Shown piece by piece: positions 36,012 through 44,008 of a stretch of 64,000 bases of DNA. Numbering within the stretch: position 1 is the first letter of the stretch; the number at the start of each line of letters is the position of its first letter. Both the position numbers and the translations under genes were made by a program. Source of the DNA: Clostridiales bacterium (GTDB lineage Bacteria; Bacillota; Clostridia; Saccharofermentanales; Saccharofermentanaceae). The notes beneath the pieces are model-generated. The model was not told where the DNA came from and did not search any database. It saw only the letters and a program-made list of their open reading frames with translations. The stretch covers positions 1-64,000 of the forward strand of contig JAFWFV010000002.1 in assembly GCA_017515465.1 (NCBI GenBank). The letters run 5' to 3'.

Positions 36012-36856
36012 ATGAATAAACATAAAGCCGGCAATATCGCCTTTAAGACAGTGATGCATTTCTTCCTGCTGATCTGGGCGTTCATAGTCCTGTTCCCTTT
36101 CTACTGGATGGTTATCACATCCATCAAGGATTACGGTTCCTATAACTCGGAATACGTTCCCAAGATGTATCCTGCCAATCCCACTCTCCAGAACTACAGC
36201 GATGCTTTTACCCAGGTTGATCTGACCAGGTATTACCTCAATACGATCATATTCACGGTCATAACGACCCTTCTGATGCTGGTGGTAATAGTCCTCGCTG
36301 CATTTGCCTTTTCCAGGCTCAAGTTCAGGGGGAAGGAACTTCTGTTTACGCTCTTCCTGGCCCTCATGATGATCCCTAACGAGCTGGTCATCATCACCAA
36401 TTTCGTTACCATAACCGACTGGGACATGAGAAATACCTTCCCGGGTCTCATACTGCCTTCGGTAACTTCGATCTTTTACATCTACCTGCTCAAGGAAAAC
36501 TTCGAGCAGATACCCGACGATCTTTACAAGGGGCAAAAGTGGACGGAACGTCCGACCTGGGGTACCTGCTCAAGGTCATGGTCCCCATGTGCCAGCCCAC
36601 CATAATCACGGTTCTGATCCTCAAGGTCATCGAATGCTGGAATTCATTCGTCTGGCCCAGGCTCATCACTGACGATGCCAAGTACTTCCTGCTGTCCAAC
36701 GGTATCCAGGAGATCAGGGAGAACGGATTCGGCAGGGAGAACATCCCCGCCATGATGGCTGCCGTCGTAATAATCTCCATACCGCTCATCATCCTGTTCG
36801 TCATATTCAGGCGCAAGATAATGGCAGGCGTTCTGAGAGGAGGTACAAAGGGATGA
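36012..36856 (+). pseudogene. Sugar-type ABC transporter permease (MalG/UgpE type), single-base frameshift
   Basis: The frame from 36012 encodes a normal permease N-terminus (six-helix type, with EQIPDDLYK at the start of the EAA loop) and then runs into nonsense ending at 36605. From GCA at 36533 the +1-base frame continues the EAA loop (AKVDGTSDLGYLLKVM) and the remaining helices to the stop at 36856. One base is missing in or next to the GGGG run at 36530-36533; restoring it gives a normal product of about 281 residues. This could be a homopolymer consensus error or a true mutation that would inactivate the importer. The frame overlaps the binding-protein start by ATGA. Confidence 0.85.
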
Positions 36857-38463
36857 GGAAGACCGTTTCAGTTCTTCTTGCCATATTGATGATGATCAAT
36901 ATGTCTCTTCTCACTTCCTGTCACGGTTCCAGGGGTGCGGAGGAATTCCAGATCCCGGAATCTTTCGATACGTCTGAGAAGTACGAGATCGTATTCTGGG
37001 CAAAGAACGATACCAACAAGACACAGACGGATATCTACAGGCGCGCCATAAGCGAGTTCGAGAGCTATTACCCCAACATCAAGGTCAATCTCAAGCTCTA
37101 CACGGACTACGGCAAGATCTATAACGACGTAATAACCAACATCGCGACGAACACCACACCCAACGTCTGCATCACGTATCCTGACCATATCGCCACATAC
37201 ATGACGGGCAACAACATAGTCGTCCCTCTGGATGATCTCATCGCAGATGAGAGATACGGCATGTCAGGTTCGGAGGTGGCATTTGAGACCACGGCTCTGG
37301 ATGAGATTGTCCCCCAGTTCATGAACGAGTGTGTGATAGGTGGGACACATTACGCCCTTCCTTTCATGAGGTCCACGGAGGCCCTATACATCAACAAGGA
37401 CATGGTGGAGGCTCTTGGATATGAGATCCCCGATGTCCCCACATGGGATTTCATCTGGGAAGTTTCCCGGAAGGCAACGGAAAAGGCTGCTGACGGATCT
37501 TATCTCATCAACGGCCAGATGACCATGATCCCCTTTATCTACAAGTCCACCGACAACATGATGATCCAGTACCTGAAGCAGGCTGGAGCAGATTACTCCA
37601 CCTCTGAAGGTGACATACTCCTGTTCAATGACACCACGTCGGAGCTGCTGGACCAGGTTGCCGAAAGCGTCGGCCAGGGAGCTTTCTCAACGTTTAAGAT
37701 CTCCAGTTATCCGGGCAACTTCCTAAATGCCGGACAGTGCATATTTGCCGTGGATTCAACGGCAGGCGCTACCTGGATGGGCTCTGATGCCCCATTATCC
37801 GACATCAGCGATGCCCAGAAGGCTGACTTTGAAACTGTCGTAAGGCCCATCCCCCAGGTGGATCCTGCAGATCCTAAGATGATCAGCCAGGGGCCTTCCG
37901 TCTGCATCTTCAACAAGAAAGACCCTGAGGAAGTCCTGGCTTCGTGGCTGTTTACCCAGTATCTGCTCACGAATTCCGTCCAGACTGCATATGCGGAGAC
38001 AGAAGGGTATATCCCTGTGACACAGAAGGCTCATGAGGATCCCGCTTATCAGGATTATCTGAATTCGACAGCCAACGACACCCTGCACTACAAGGTCAAG
38101 CTGGATGCCACCAAGCTCCTGCTGAACAACATAGACAACACCTTCGTAACACCCGTATTCAACGGCTCCACGTCACTTCGTGATGCCTCTGGATACCTTA
38201 TTGAGAGCGTCGCCAAATCGGTAAGACGCAAAGAAACCATTGACCTTAACAGCCTGTACGAATCAACGATAGATCTTTACCGTCTGGATCAGATAGGTTC
38301 TGCCTCCATAGAGGAGGATCTGGGACCTCTTCCTACCCAGTCTGTGATACTTCTTTGTTGTATTGGTGTATCTTGGCTGCTCATAGGTGTATACTTTATT
38401 GGATCTCTGTTAAAGGAGAGGAAAAGCAACTCATATTCAATGGAGGAGAGGAAACAAAAATGA
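36853..38463 (+). CDS. Sugar-type extracellular solute-binding lipoprotein with a C-terminal membrane segment
   Basis: A 536-residue binding protein of the importer. A lipoprotein signal ends in LLTSC (lipid-modified C23), followed by a typical family-1 fold with IVFWAKNDTN near the N-terminus. It is longer than the usual 420-450 residues. Unusually, it ends in a hydrophobic helix (about residues 497-520, ILLCCIGVSWLLIGVYFIGS) and a basic tail, giving a second membrane anchor. It is coupled to the frameshifted permease by ATGA, and to the following lipoprotein gene by another ATGA. The binding protein lies near the 3' end of the operon instead of first. Confidence 0.85.
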   Translation: MRKTVSVLLAILMMINMSLLTSCHGSRGAEEFQIPESFDTSEKYEIVFWAKNDTNKTQTDIYRRAISEFESYYPNIKVNLKLYTDYGKIYNDVITNIATNTTPNVCITYPDHIATYMTGNNIVVPLDDLIADERYGMSGSEVAFETTALDEIVPQFMNECVIGGTHYALPFMRSTEALYINKDMVEALGYEIPDVPTWDFIWEVSRKATEKAADGSYLINGQMTMIPFIYKSTDNMMIQYLKQAGADYSTSEGDILLFNDTTSELLDQVAESVGQGAFSTFKISSYPGNFLNAGQCIFAVDSTAGATWMGSDAPLSDISDAQKADFETVVRPIPQVDPADPKMISQGPSVCIFNKKDPEEVLASWLFTQYLLTNSVQTAYAETEGYIPVTQKAHEDPAYQDYLNSTANDTLHYKVKLDATKLLLNNIDNTFVTPVFNGSTSLRDASGYLIESVAKSVRRKETIDLNSLYESTIDLYRLDQIGSASIEEDLGPLPTQSVILLCCIGVSWLLIGVYFIGSLLKERKSNSYSMEERKQK

Positions 38464-39194
38464 AGAAATTGATTGCTTTGGCTTTGTCCGCAGTTATGAT
38501 CTTTGGTATCGCTGCATGTGACAAGACACCTACGGAAACAACTGAGGATCAGAAGATCTTCGAAAAGGGCGAGGGCGTAATGACATACCAGGAATATGCT
38601 GCTGCAGAAGTAGATTCACCTGTTGTCGTTGAGGCTTTCGTTCAGGGCAAGCAGTCCTGGTGGGACAACAAGGCCAGCGTATATCTCGCTGATACCGACG
38701 GTGCTTACTTCGCATACAACATGGTATGCTCCGAAGAGGATTATGCAAAGCTCGTTGATGGCCAGAAGATCAAGATCACTGGCTACAAGGCTGAGTGGGC
38801 AGGCGAGGTAGAGATCGCTGAGGGTGCAACATTCGAGATCGAAGAAGGCAACTGGATCTCAACACCTATCGATCTGACATCCAGGTTCGCTGCATCAGGC
38901 GATGATCTGTCAGACGCAATGAACAAGCGTTTCGAAGTAAAGGATGCAGAAGTTACATCTGAAGCCATCTACAACTGGGACGGTTCCGGAAACGAGGGCG
39001 ATGACCTCTATTTCAACGTAAAGATCGGTGATAACGAATACACATTCACAGTAGAGTCCTACCTCTGCGGTGCAGATACTGAAGTATATCAGACCATCGA
39101 TTCTCTCACGGTAGGCCAGAAGGTTGACCTCACGGGATTCCTGTACTGGTACGAGGGACCTAACCCGCACATCACAGCTGCTACAGTAAAGTGA
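38460..39194 (+). CDS. Lipoprotein of unknown function in the ABC importer operon
   Basis: A 244-residue lipoprotein with signal and lipobox FGIAAC (C20). Two similar beta-rich segments follow (EAFVQGKQSWWDNKASVYLA ... KIKITGYKAEWAGEVEI, and VKIGDNEYTFTVESYL ... KVDLTGFLYWYEGPNP). Both have the look of OB-fold modules. It is coupled to the binding protein gene by ATGA and ends the operon. A role in ligand capture is only inferred from position. Confidence 0.72.
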   Translation: MKKLIALALSAVMIFGIAACDKTPTETTEDQKIFEKGEGVMTYQEYAAAEVDSPVVVEAFVQGKQSWWDNKASVYLADTDGAYFAYNMVCSEEDYAKLVDGQKIKITGYKAEWAGEVEIAEGATFEIEEGNWISTPIDLTSRFAASGDDLSDAMNKRFEVKDAEVTSEAIYNWDGSGNEGDDLYFNVKIGDNEYTFTVESYLCGADTEVYQTIDSLTVGQKVDLTGFLYWYEGPNPHITAATVK

Positions 39195-39197
39195 CAC

Positions 39198-39226
39198 AAA
39201 AAGCTGTCCTCCGGGACAGCTTTTTT
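39198..39226 (+). terminator. Terminator of the ABC importer operon
   Basis: AAAAAGCTGTCC (39198-39209) pairs with GGACAGCTTTTT (39214-39225) around a TCCG loop. The run of six T residues ends at 39226. Confidence 0.9.
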
Positions 39227-39253
39227 AATGCTTTTCTACTACGCAAATGAGTG

Positions 39254-39259
39254 TATAAT
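39254..39259 (+). promoter_or_regulatory. TATAAT -10 element upstream of the PTS IIC-like gene
   Basis: A perfect TATAAT lies 38 bases before the ATG at 39297, between the upstream terminator and the gene. The -35 is poor. Confidence 0.45.
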
Positions 39260-39296
39260 AGTTCCAACTATTTGATGTATATGGAGGGTGTTTGAT

Positions 39297-40412
39297 ATGT
39301 CAAGTAAGGCGGTTAAGAAGGAACAGCCGAAGAAAAAGAAAGAATCCAGGGCCAAGCAGATCCTGAACAAGATCTTTATCGACGGCTTGTCCGGAATGGC
39401 AACGGGTCTGTTCTGTACGCTTATCATAGGAACGATCGTTGGTACGATAGGCAGTTATATTCCCGGAGCCATTGGAACATATATCACACTGATAGGCAAG
39501 ATGGCCCAGTGCCTCATGGGCGCCGGCATCGGTCTCGGTGTAGCAGTAAAGTACAAGGAGACTCCTCTCGTTACGATCTCTGCTGCCGTATGCGGCATGA
39601 TCGGTTCTTATGCAAAGGTTTTTACGGCAGATGCTGCTCTCCTCTTTGAAGGCAAGCAGGTACTCCTGCCCTCTCCCGGTGAGCCTCTCGGTGCATTCGT
39701 TGCCGCAATGGTAGGAATCTGGATCGGACACCTGGTTGCAGGCAAGACCAAGGTAGACATAATCATCACGCCTCTGTGCACAATCGCAACAGGCGGCGCA
39801 GCAGGCATTCTCCTGGGTCCCTGGGTATCGACATTCATGAGCTGGCTCGGCGGAATGATCAACTGGGGAACGGAACAGCAGCCCCTGCTCATGGGCATAA
39901 TCGTAAGCGTCCTCATGGGAATATTCCTGACGCTCCCCATCTCATCAGCTGCCATAGGCGTTGCGCTCGGCCTGTCCGGCATAACTGCAGGTGCAGCTAC
40001 CATCGGATGCTGCTGCAACATGATCGGCTTTGCAGTCATCTCCTACCGTGAGAACAAGATGGACGGACTCCTGGCTCAGGGCCTCGGAACATCAATGCTC
40101 CAGATGCCCAACATAATCAAGAATCCCAGAGTATGGATCCCTTCCATAATCTCATCAGCTATACTCGGCCCCATATCCACTATGGTATTTGGCATGACCA
40201 GCAATGCAGTCGGATCAGGCATGGGTACGGCAGGCCTGGTAGGTCCCATCTCCACATTCACAACGATGGTTGAGACCACCAATCCCTGGATCGTTGCAGG
40301 TGAGATCGTACTGATGTATTTCATCCTTCCCGCAGCCATCAGCCTCGGTATCTCCGAACTGATGAGAAAGAAGGGCTGGATCAAGTTTGGAGACCTGAAA
40401 CTGGATATCTGA
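39297..40412 (+). CDS. PTS IIC-like membrane protein (PfoR family)
   Basis: A 371-residue protein with about eight to ten helices after a basic N-terminal tail (KKEQPKKKKESR). It matches the PTS_EIIC_2/PfoR family, with the pattern GPISTMVFGMTSNAVGSGMG near the C-terminus. The family is named after PfoR, linked to perfringolysin regulation, and is related to phosphotransferase IIC permeases. No EIIA or EIIB gene is nearby, so sugar transport cannot be asserted. GGAGGG at 39283-39288 supports ATG 39297 rather than the in-frame GTG at 39288. Confidence 0.82.
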   Translation: MSSKAVKKEQPKKKKESRAKQILNKIFIDGLSGMATGLFCTLIIGTIVGTIGSYIPGAIGTYITLIGKMAQCLMGAGIGLGVAVKYKETPLVTISAAVCGMIGSYAKVFTADAALLFEGKQVLLPSPGEPLGAFVAAMVGIWIGHLVAGKTKVDIIITPLCTIATGGAAGILLGPWVSTFMSWLGGMINWGTEQQPLLMGIIVSVLMGIFLTLPISSAAIGVALGLSGITAGAATIGCCCNMIGFAVISYRENKMDGLLAQGLGTSMLQMPNIIKNPRVWIPSIISSAILGPISTMVFGMTSNAVGSGMGTAGLVGPISTFTTMVETTNPWIVAGEIVLMYFILPAAISLGISELMRKKGWIKFGDLKLDI

Positions 40413-40465
40413 TCTATAATTAGTCTATAGGAATCCTCAAGAGCCCGGTAAGCGGAGGTGATCAT

Positions 40466-41206
40466 ATGAGTAATTATGATGAACTGAACAGGATAATCGC
40501 TGACAGCAGCCACATCGTATTCTTTGGAGGTGCCGGCGTATCCACGGAGAGCGGCATTCCCGATTTCAGGAGCAAGGACGGACTGTATAACAACCGTGAC
40601 GTTCAGTTCGATCAGTATACTCCCGAGTATCTGCTCTCCATCGACTGTCTGGAGCATGCCCCAAAGGTCTTTTACGAGTTCTACCGTCAGAAGCTGAACG
40701 TGGACGGCATCATGCCCAACCAGGCCCACATCAAGCTGGCGGAGATGGAAAAGGCAGGAAAGCTCGACGGCGTCATTACCCAGAACATCGACGGCCTGCA
40801 TCAGAAGGCGGGTTCCGTAAACGTTCAGGAGGTCCACGGCTCCACCCTCAGGAACTACTGCAAGAGGTGCCATAAGAAATATCCCGCCGATGCGATCTTC
40901 GTATCCAAAGACCCCATACCGAAATGCAGCATCTGCGGCGGCATGATCAGGCCCGACGTTACACTCTACGGGGAATCACTCCCCTCTGAGGCATGGAGGA
41001 ATGCCATCCGTCTCGTTGATAATGCAGACTGCCTCATAGTGGGCGGAACATCACTGGTGGTCAATCCCGCCGCATCCCTGGCTTTCGGCTTCAGGGGAAA
41101 GCATCTGGTCATAATCAACCGCGACGTGACGTCTGCTGACCGGATGGCGGAACTGGTATTCCACGAATCCATCTCACAGGTATTGTCACGCATAGATCTG
41201 AAATAA
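40466..41206 (+). CDS. NAD-dependent protein deacylase (sirtuin, Sir2/CobB)
   Basis: A 246-residue sirtuin that removes acyl groups from lysines using NAD+. The NAD pocket is GAGVSTESGIPDFRS (about residues 14-28). TQNIDGLH carries the catalytic region, with His in VHGS. The zinc module has CKRC and CSIC pairs about 20 residues apart. Class U/M-type bacterial form; the targets are unknown. It has a strong GGAGGTGATC ribosome site. Its context is an isolated gene between the PfoR-like protein and a hypothetical protein. Confidence 0.93.
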   Translation: MSNYDELNRIIADSSHIVFFGGAGVSTESGIPDFRSKDGLYNNRDVQFDQYTPEYLLSIDCLEHAPKVFYEFYRQKLNVDGIMPNQAHIKLAEMEKAGKLDGVITQNIDGLHQKAGSVNVQEVHGSTLRNYCKRCHKKYPADAIFVSKDPIPKCSICGGMIRPDVTLYGESLPSEAWRNAIRLVDNADCLIVGGTSLVVNPAASLAFGFRGKHLVIINRDVTSADRMAELVFHESISQVLSRIDLK

Positions 41207-41262
41207 AGAAATGTTACTTTGATGTGAATAATACATTATGGATGAGAATCTCAATGATTAAG

Positions 41263-41271
41263 TGATATAAT
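41263..41271 (+). promoter_or_regulatory. Extended -10 promoter for the charged membrane protein
   Basis: TGATATAAT (41263-41271) combines a TGn extension with a perfect TATAAT, 33 bases before the ATG at 41304. Confidence 0.65.
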
Positions 41272-41303
41272 CAAGCTATTCAGTACAAAACGGGAGGTAG
41301 AAT

Positions 41304-42041
41304 ATGGCTGACGAGACCAAGACCAATTCATCTGCTGCAGATTCCATCCTTGCGGAGACAGCGGATCTTTACAAAGACGAGATCGACGCAGTTGCCGAAG
41401 AGCCTGCTGAGGAAGCAAAGGAAGAGGCTAAGGAAGAGAGCAAAGAGGACAAGAAGGACGATAAGAAGTCCAAGTCCGCCAAGAGACCTTCCAAGAAAGA
41501 GACCAAGGAAGAAGTCAAGGAAACGGCTGTTGAAGAGAAGAAAGATCTGCCTGCCGATCCCACTGCTGACGTTCTCGCCGACCTGAAGGAAGACATCGAG
41601 AATGAAGAAGCAGCAGAAGAACCCAGGCTGCCCGAGAAATCAGCTGCGATAATCGCCATCGAGGAGAAGGAAGCTGCCAAGCTCGCACGTAAGAACGAGC
41701 GTGAGCAGAGGCAGGCCGCAAAGCGCAATGCAAAACGTGCCAGACTGCAGGCGTTGATCGATCAGTGCCCTAACGAGTACAAGCCCGTCAGCACATCCAA
41801 GTTCTTCTGGTACGGCGTGCTCTGCAATCTGCCCTGCATCGGATTCGTTATCACATTGCTGTTCTCCATCTTCCCGATCAATAAGAACGTCAAGAACTTT
41901 GCACGTGCCATATTGATCGTCTATCTGATCTCGATCATACTGACACTGGTCTGCATGATCGTTGTATTCTTCATGATCCCCGAGGGATCCAAGAACGAGA
42001 TAGTAAGCGGCATGAACAAGATAATCGGTTCATTCGGCTGA
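41304..42041 (+). CDS. Membrane protein with a long charged N-terminal region
   Basis: A 245-residue protein. The first 150 residues are rich in Glu, Lys and Ala (many KEE/EAKEE repeats), expected to be disordered or coiled coil in the cytoplasm. Two hydrophobic helices follow (about residues 168-190 and 200-225). No domain was recognised. It has its own extended -10 promoter and is followed by a strong terminator, so it forms a single-gene unit. Confidence 0.7.
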   Translation: MADETKTNSSAADSILAETADLYKDEIDAVAEEPAEEAKEEAKEESKEDKKDDKKSKSAKRPSKKETKEEVKETAVEEKKDLPADPTADVLADLKEDIENEEAAEEPRLPEKSAAIIAIEEKEAAKLARKNEREQRQAAKRNAKRARLQALIDQCPNEYKPVSTSKFFWYGVLCNLPCIGFVITLLFSIFPINKNVKNFARAILIVYLISIILTLVCMIVVFFMIPEGSKNEIVSGMNKIIGSFG

Positions 42042-42062
42042 TCCGTCTAAATGACTTTTCAG

Positions 42063-42097
42063 AGGCTGCTCCTGCATATGCAAGGGCAGCCTTTTTT
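42063..42097 (+). terminator. Rho-independent terminator
   Basis: AGGCTGC (42063-42069) pairs with GCAGCCT (42086-42092), with an inner TCC-TGCA / TGCA-AGG stem. The T run ends at 42097. Confidence 0.85.
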
Positions 42098-42101
42098 AGT
42101 G

Positions 42102-42107
42102 TATAAT
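42102..42107 (+). promoter_or_regulatory. TATAAT -10 element of the ATPase/TOPRIM pair
   Basis: A perfect TATAAT directly follows the upstream terminator and lies 20 bases before the ATG at 42128. The transcript would have a very short leader. Confidence 0.5.
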
Positions 42108-42127
42108 CCTACTATGGAGGCAGGCAT

Positions 42128-43315
42128 ATGATATACGGGATAAACATAGTAAATTTTGACGTTTTTGATAATGACAGAGTCGGTATCCTGATAGACGAAG
42201 CTTCTGACGTTACCCGCTTCAGGCTGCGCGGCTTAAATGCCCTCATCGGACGCAACAACACGGGCAAATCCAGCTTCATAAACAGCATGTCCTTTCTCAA
42301 GGATACAGTTACCGATAATGTGGCGGGAGCTTCCACCAGCAGGGGCAGGCCCGGCTTTTTTAAGATGCTGATAGACAGTGAAAAGCCCGCCCTGTTCAGA
42401 GTGTTCTTCAAGGTGAACAATCCCGAGATAAAGGCATCCGAATATCTGCAGTACGAACTGGAGATATCGGCAGGCGTCTTTAAGAGCCCCATCATAAAGA
42501 GCGAGAGACTGCTCAAATCCGTCATGAACGACGGAACACAGGAGATCATATCCCTGATGGATATCACTGACGGCAAGGGCACCGTAATGGGAAAGACCAC
42601 CGCGATCAACGACCATCATCTGACTGCATTAGGCGTTTACGGCAAGATCACCGAATACCAGGAGATCAGCCTCATCTATCACGAGATAAACACATGGTTC
42701 TTCTGCAAGTTCAGCAGCGACGAGCAGGGGACAGGCAGGAGTGCGAACTACTTTGCAGAGGGCAATGCACCGGGCGGCCACAAGCACCTGAACAGCCACG
42801 GCACCAACCTGGACAACGTTCTCGAATACCTCAGGAACTACGACTCTGTTTATTACGACAGATGCATCAATGAGATACATTCACTGATACCTGTGATGAA
42901 GAAGAAAAAGAACCTTCCGGATAACCTCACCGAGAGCCCGGACAGACTGTTCCTCTATCTTCTGATGCTCAGGGATCCCAATCCCAAGTCCACCATATTC
43001 ATCGAGGCTCCTGACAAGGATCTCTATCACGATATGGTCGATGTATTAGCCAACGAGTTCAGGGGATTTACCATCAGGCACAGATACAGCCAGATCATAT
43101 TCTCGACTCACAACCCTTACATAGTTGAGACCATGAGCCCCAAGGAGATCTGGGTCTTTACCAGGACCTTTGAGACGGAGAGGGGCGACGTTACCATGAA
43201 CTGTGCAGCTGAGGACCCGCTGGTCAGGGAACTGTTCGAACAGGGCGTTGGAATGGGTGCCATCTGGTATGGCGGACATCTTGATGAACGGACCGGTTAC
43301 GAAGATGAGAATTGA
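42128..43315 (+). CDS. AAA/ABC-type ATPase of a split OLD/PARIS-like module
   Basis: A 395-residue P-loop ATPase of the RecF/OLD-related AAA_15/AAA_21 group. Walker A is GRNNTGKSS (residues 41-49, K47), in the context NALIGRNNTGKSSFINS. Near the C-terminus is the H-loop FSTHNPYIVE (H328). The expected Walker B sequence (DE or EE followed by P) reads FIEAPDKDLY (E293, A294), so the catalytic Glu appears replaced by Ala. There is no fused TOPRIM domain; the next gene, overlapping by 11 bases, supplies a TOPRIM-like protein. GGAGG at 42116-42120 precedes the ATG. A phage-defence role is inferred from this architecture, not shown. Confidence 0.78.
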   Translation: MIYGINIVNFDVFDNDRVGILIDEASDVTRFRLRGLNALIGRNNTGKSSFINSMSFLKDTVTDNVAGASTSRGRPGFFKMLIDSEKPALFRVFFKVNNPEIKASEYLQYELEISAGVFKSPIIKSERLLKSVMNDGTQEIISLMDITDGKGTVMGKTTAINDHHLTALGVYGKITEYQEISLIYHEINTWFFCKFSSDEQGTGRSANYFAEGNAPGGHKHLNSHGTNLDNVLEYLRNYDSVYYDRCINEIHSLIPVMKKKKNLPDNLTESPDRLFLYLLMLRDPNPKSTIFIEAPDKDLYHDMVDVLANEFRGFTIRHRYSQIIFSTHNPYIVETMSPKEIWVFTRTFETERGDVTMNCAAEDPLVRELFEQGVGMGAIWYGGHLDERTGYEDEN

Positions 43316-44003
43316 GATCCTGACAGAAGACAAATCAGGTTCCGTCGTCGTTGAGAGGATGGCCAGGTCCATCTGTGAGGGGGCGGGAGTTGATGCTGAC
43401 ATCAAGGTCAGGCCTCACAGGGGGTGCGGCAGCATGCCCAAGGAACCTGACGTCAAACCCGAGCCTTTCGCGGCATCGCTTTTGGAACTCCTGCCTGCAA
43501 AGTGCAGGGCATATAATAACATCTTTTCCGGTAAGGAATTCGTCCTCGTCGTGGTCATGGATTCCGATGACAAGGATCCCGATGAACTGAGGAGCGAACT
43601 CTACGAATGCACCCACAGATATGCTCCGGGTCTCAGGTCCGTGATAGGGCTTTGTACGGAAGAGGTGGAGGCATGGCTCCTGGGTGACCGCAAGGCGGTG
43701 ATGAGAGCTTTCCCCGAATGCGACATCCCGGCATATAACCACTACATCCAGGACAGCGTCTGCGGAACATGGGAGACCCTGTGCAGGGTCATCTGCCCTG
43801 AGGATTACGAGGACATAATAGATATCGGTTATCCCGCTGTGGGCAATTACAAGGCCCGCTGGGCTGATCTGATCTCCGAGTTCATGGTACCGGAGGATAA
43901 CATCTCTCCCAGCTTCAGGCTGTTCATGAACGCCCTCAAGGTGGCAGCGGGCAACCCCACGCCCGTTAGTGCCCGTGCAGGCGTCAGGCGCAGGACCTTC
44001 TGA
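43305..44003 (+). CDS. TOPRIM-like protein paired with the ATPase (DUF4276-like)
   Basis: A 232-residue protein starting at an ATG inside the end of the ATPase gene. TOPRIM-type features are visible: an N-terminal strand with acidic residue (MRIEILTED, E4/E8), then VVVMDSDDKD (D86, D88) as the DxD metal motif. A conserved-looking TEEVEAWLLGDRKAV segment (E119-W124) resembles DUF4276 proteins. TOPRIM domains in OLD, PARIS AriB and Gabija GajA are nucleases activated through the partner ATPase. The C-terminus is basic (RAGVRRRTF). Family assignment is tentative, because no alignment was possible. Confidence 0.7.
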   Translation: MRIEILTEDKSGSVVVERMARSICEGAGVDADIKVRPHRGCGSMPKEPDVKPEPFAASLLELLPAKCRAYNNIFSGKEFVLVVVMDSDDKDPDELRSELYECTHRYAPGLRSVIGLCTEEVEAWLLGDRKAVMRAFPECDIPAYNHYIQDSVCGTWETLCRVICPEDYEDIIDIGYPAVGNYKARWADLISEFMVPEDNISPSFRLFMNALKVAAGNPTPVSARAGVRRRTF

Positions 44004-44008
44004 TATTC

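Noticed and set aside
35652..36536. A 294-residue minus-strand open frame antisense to the ABC permeases
   Set aside because: Composition is His/Glu/Gly-rich as typical of antisense frames over membrane-protein genes, and it crosses two real genes.
36525..36545. Programmed -1 frameshifting in the permease gene
   Set aside because: No slippery heptamer: the P-site codon AAG cannot re-pair one base back. A one-base deletion is simpler.
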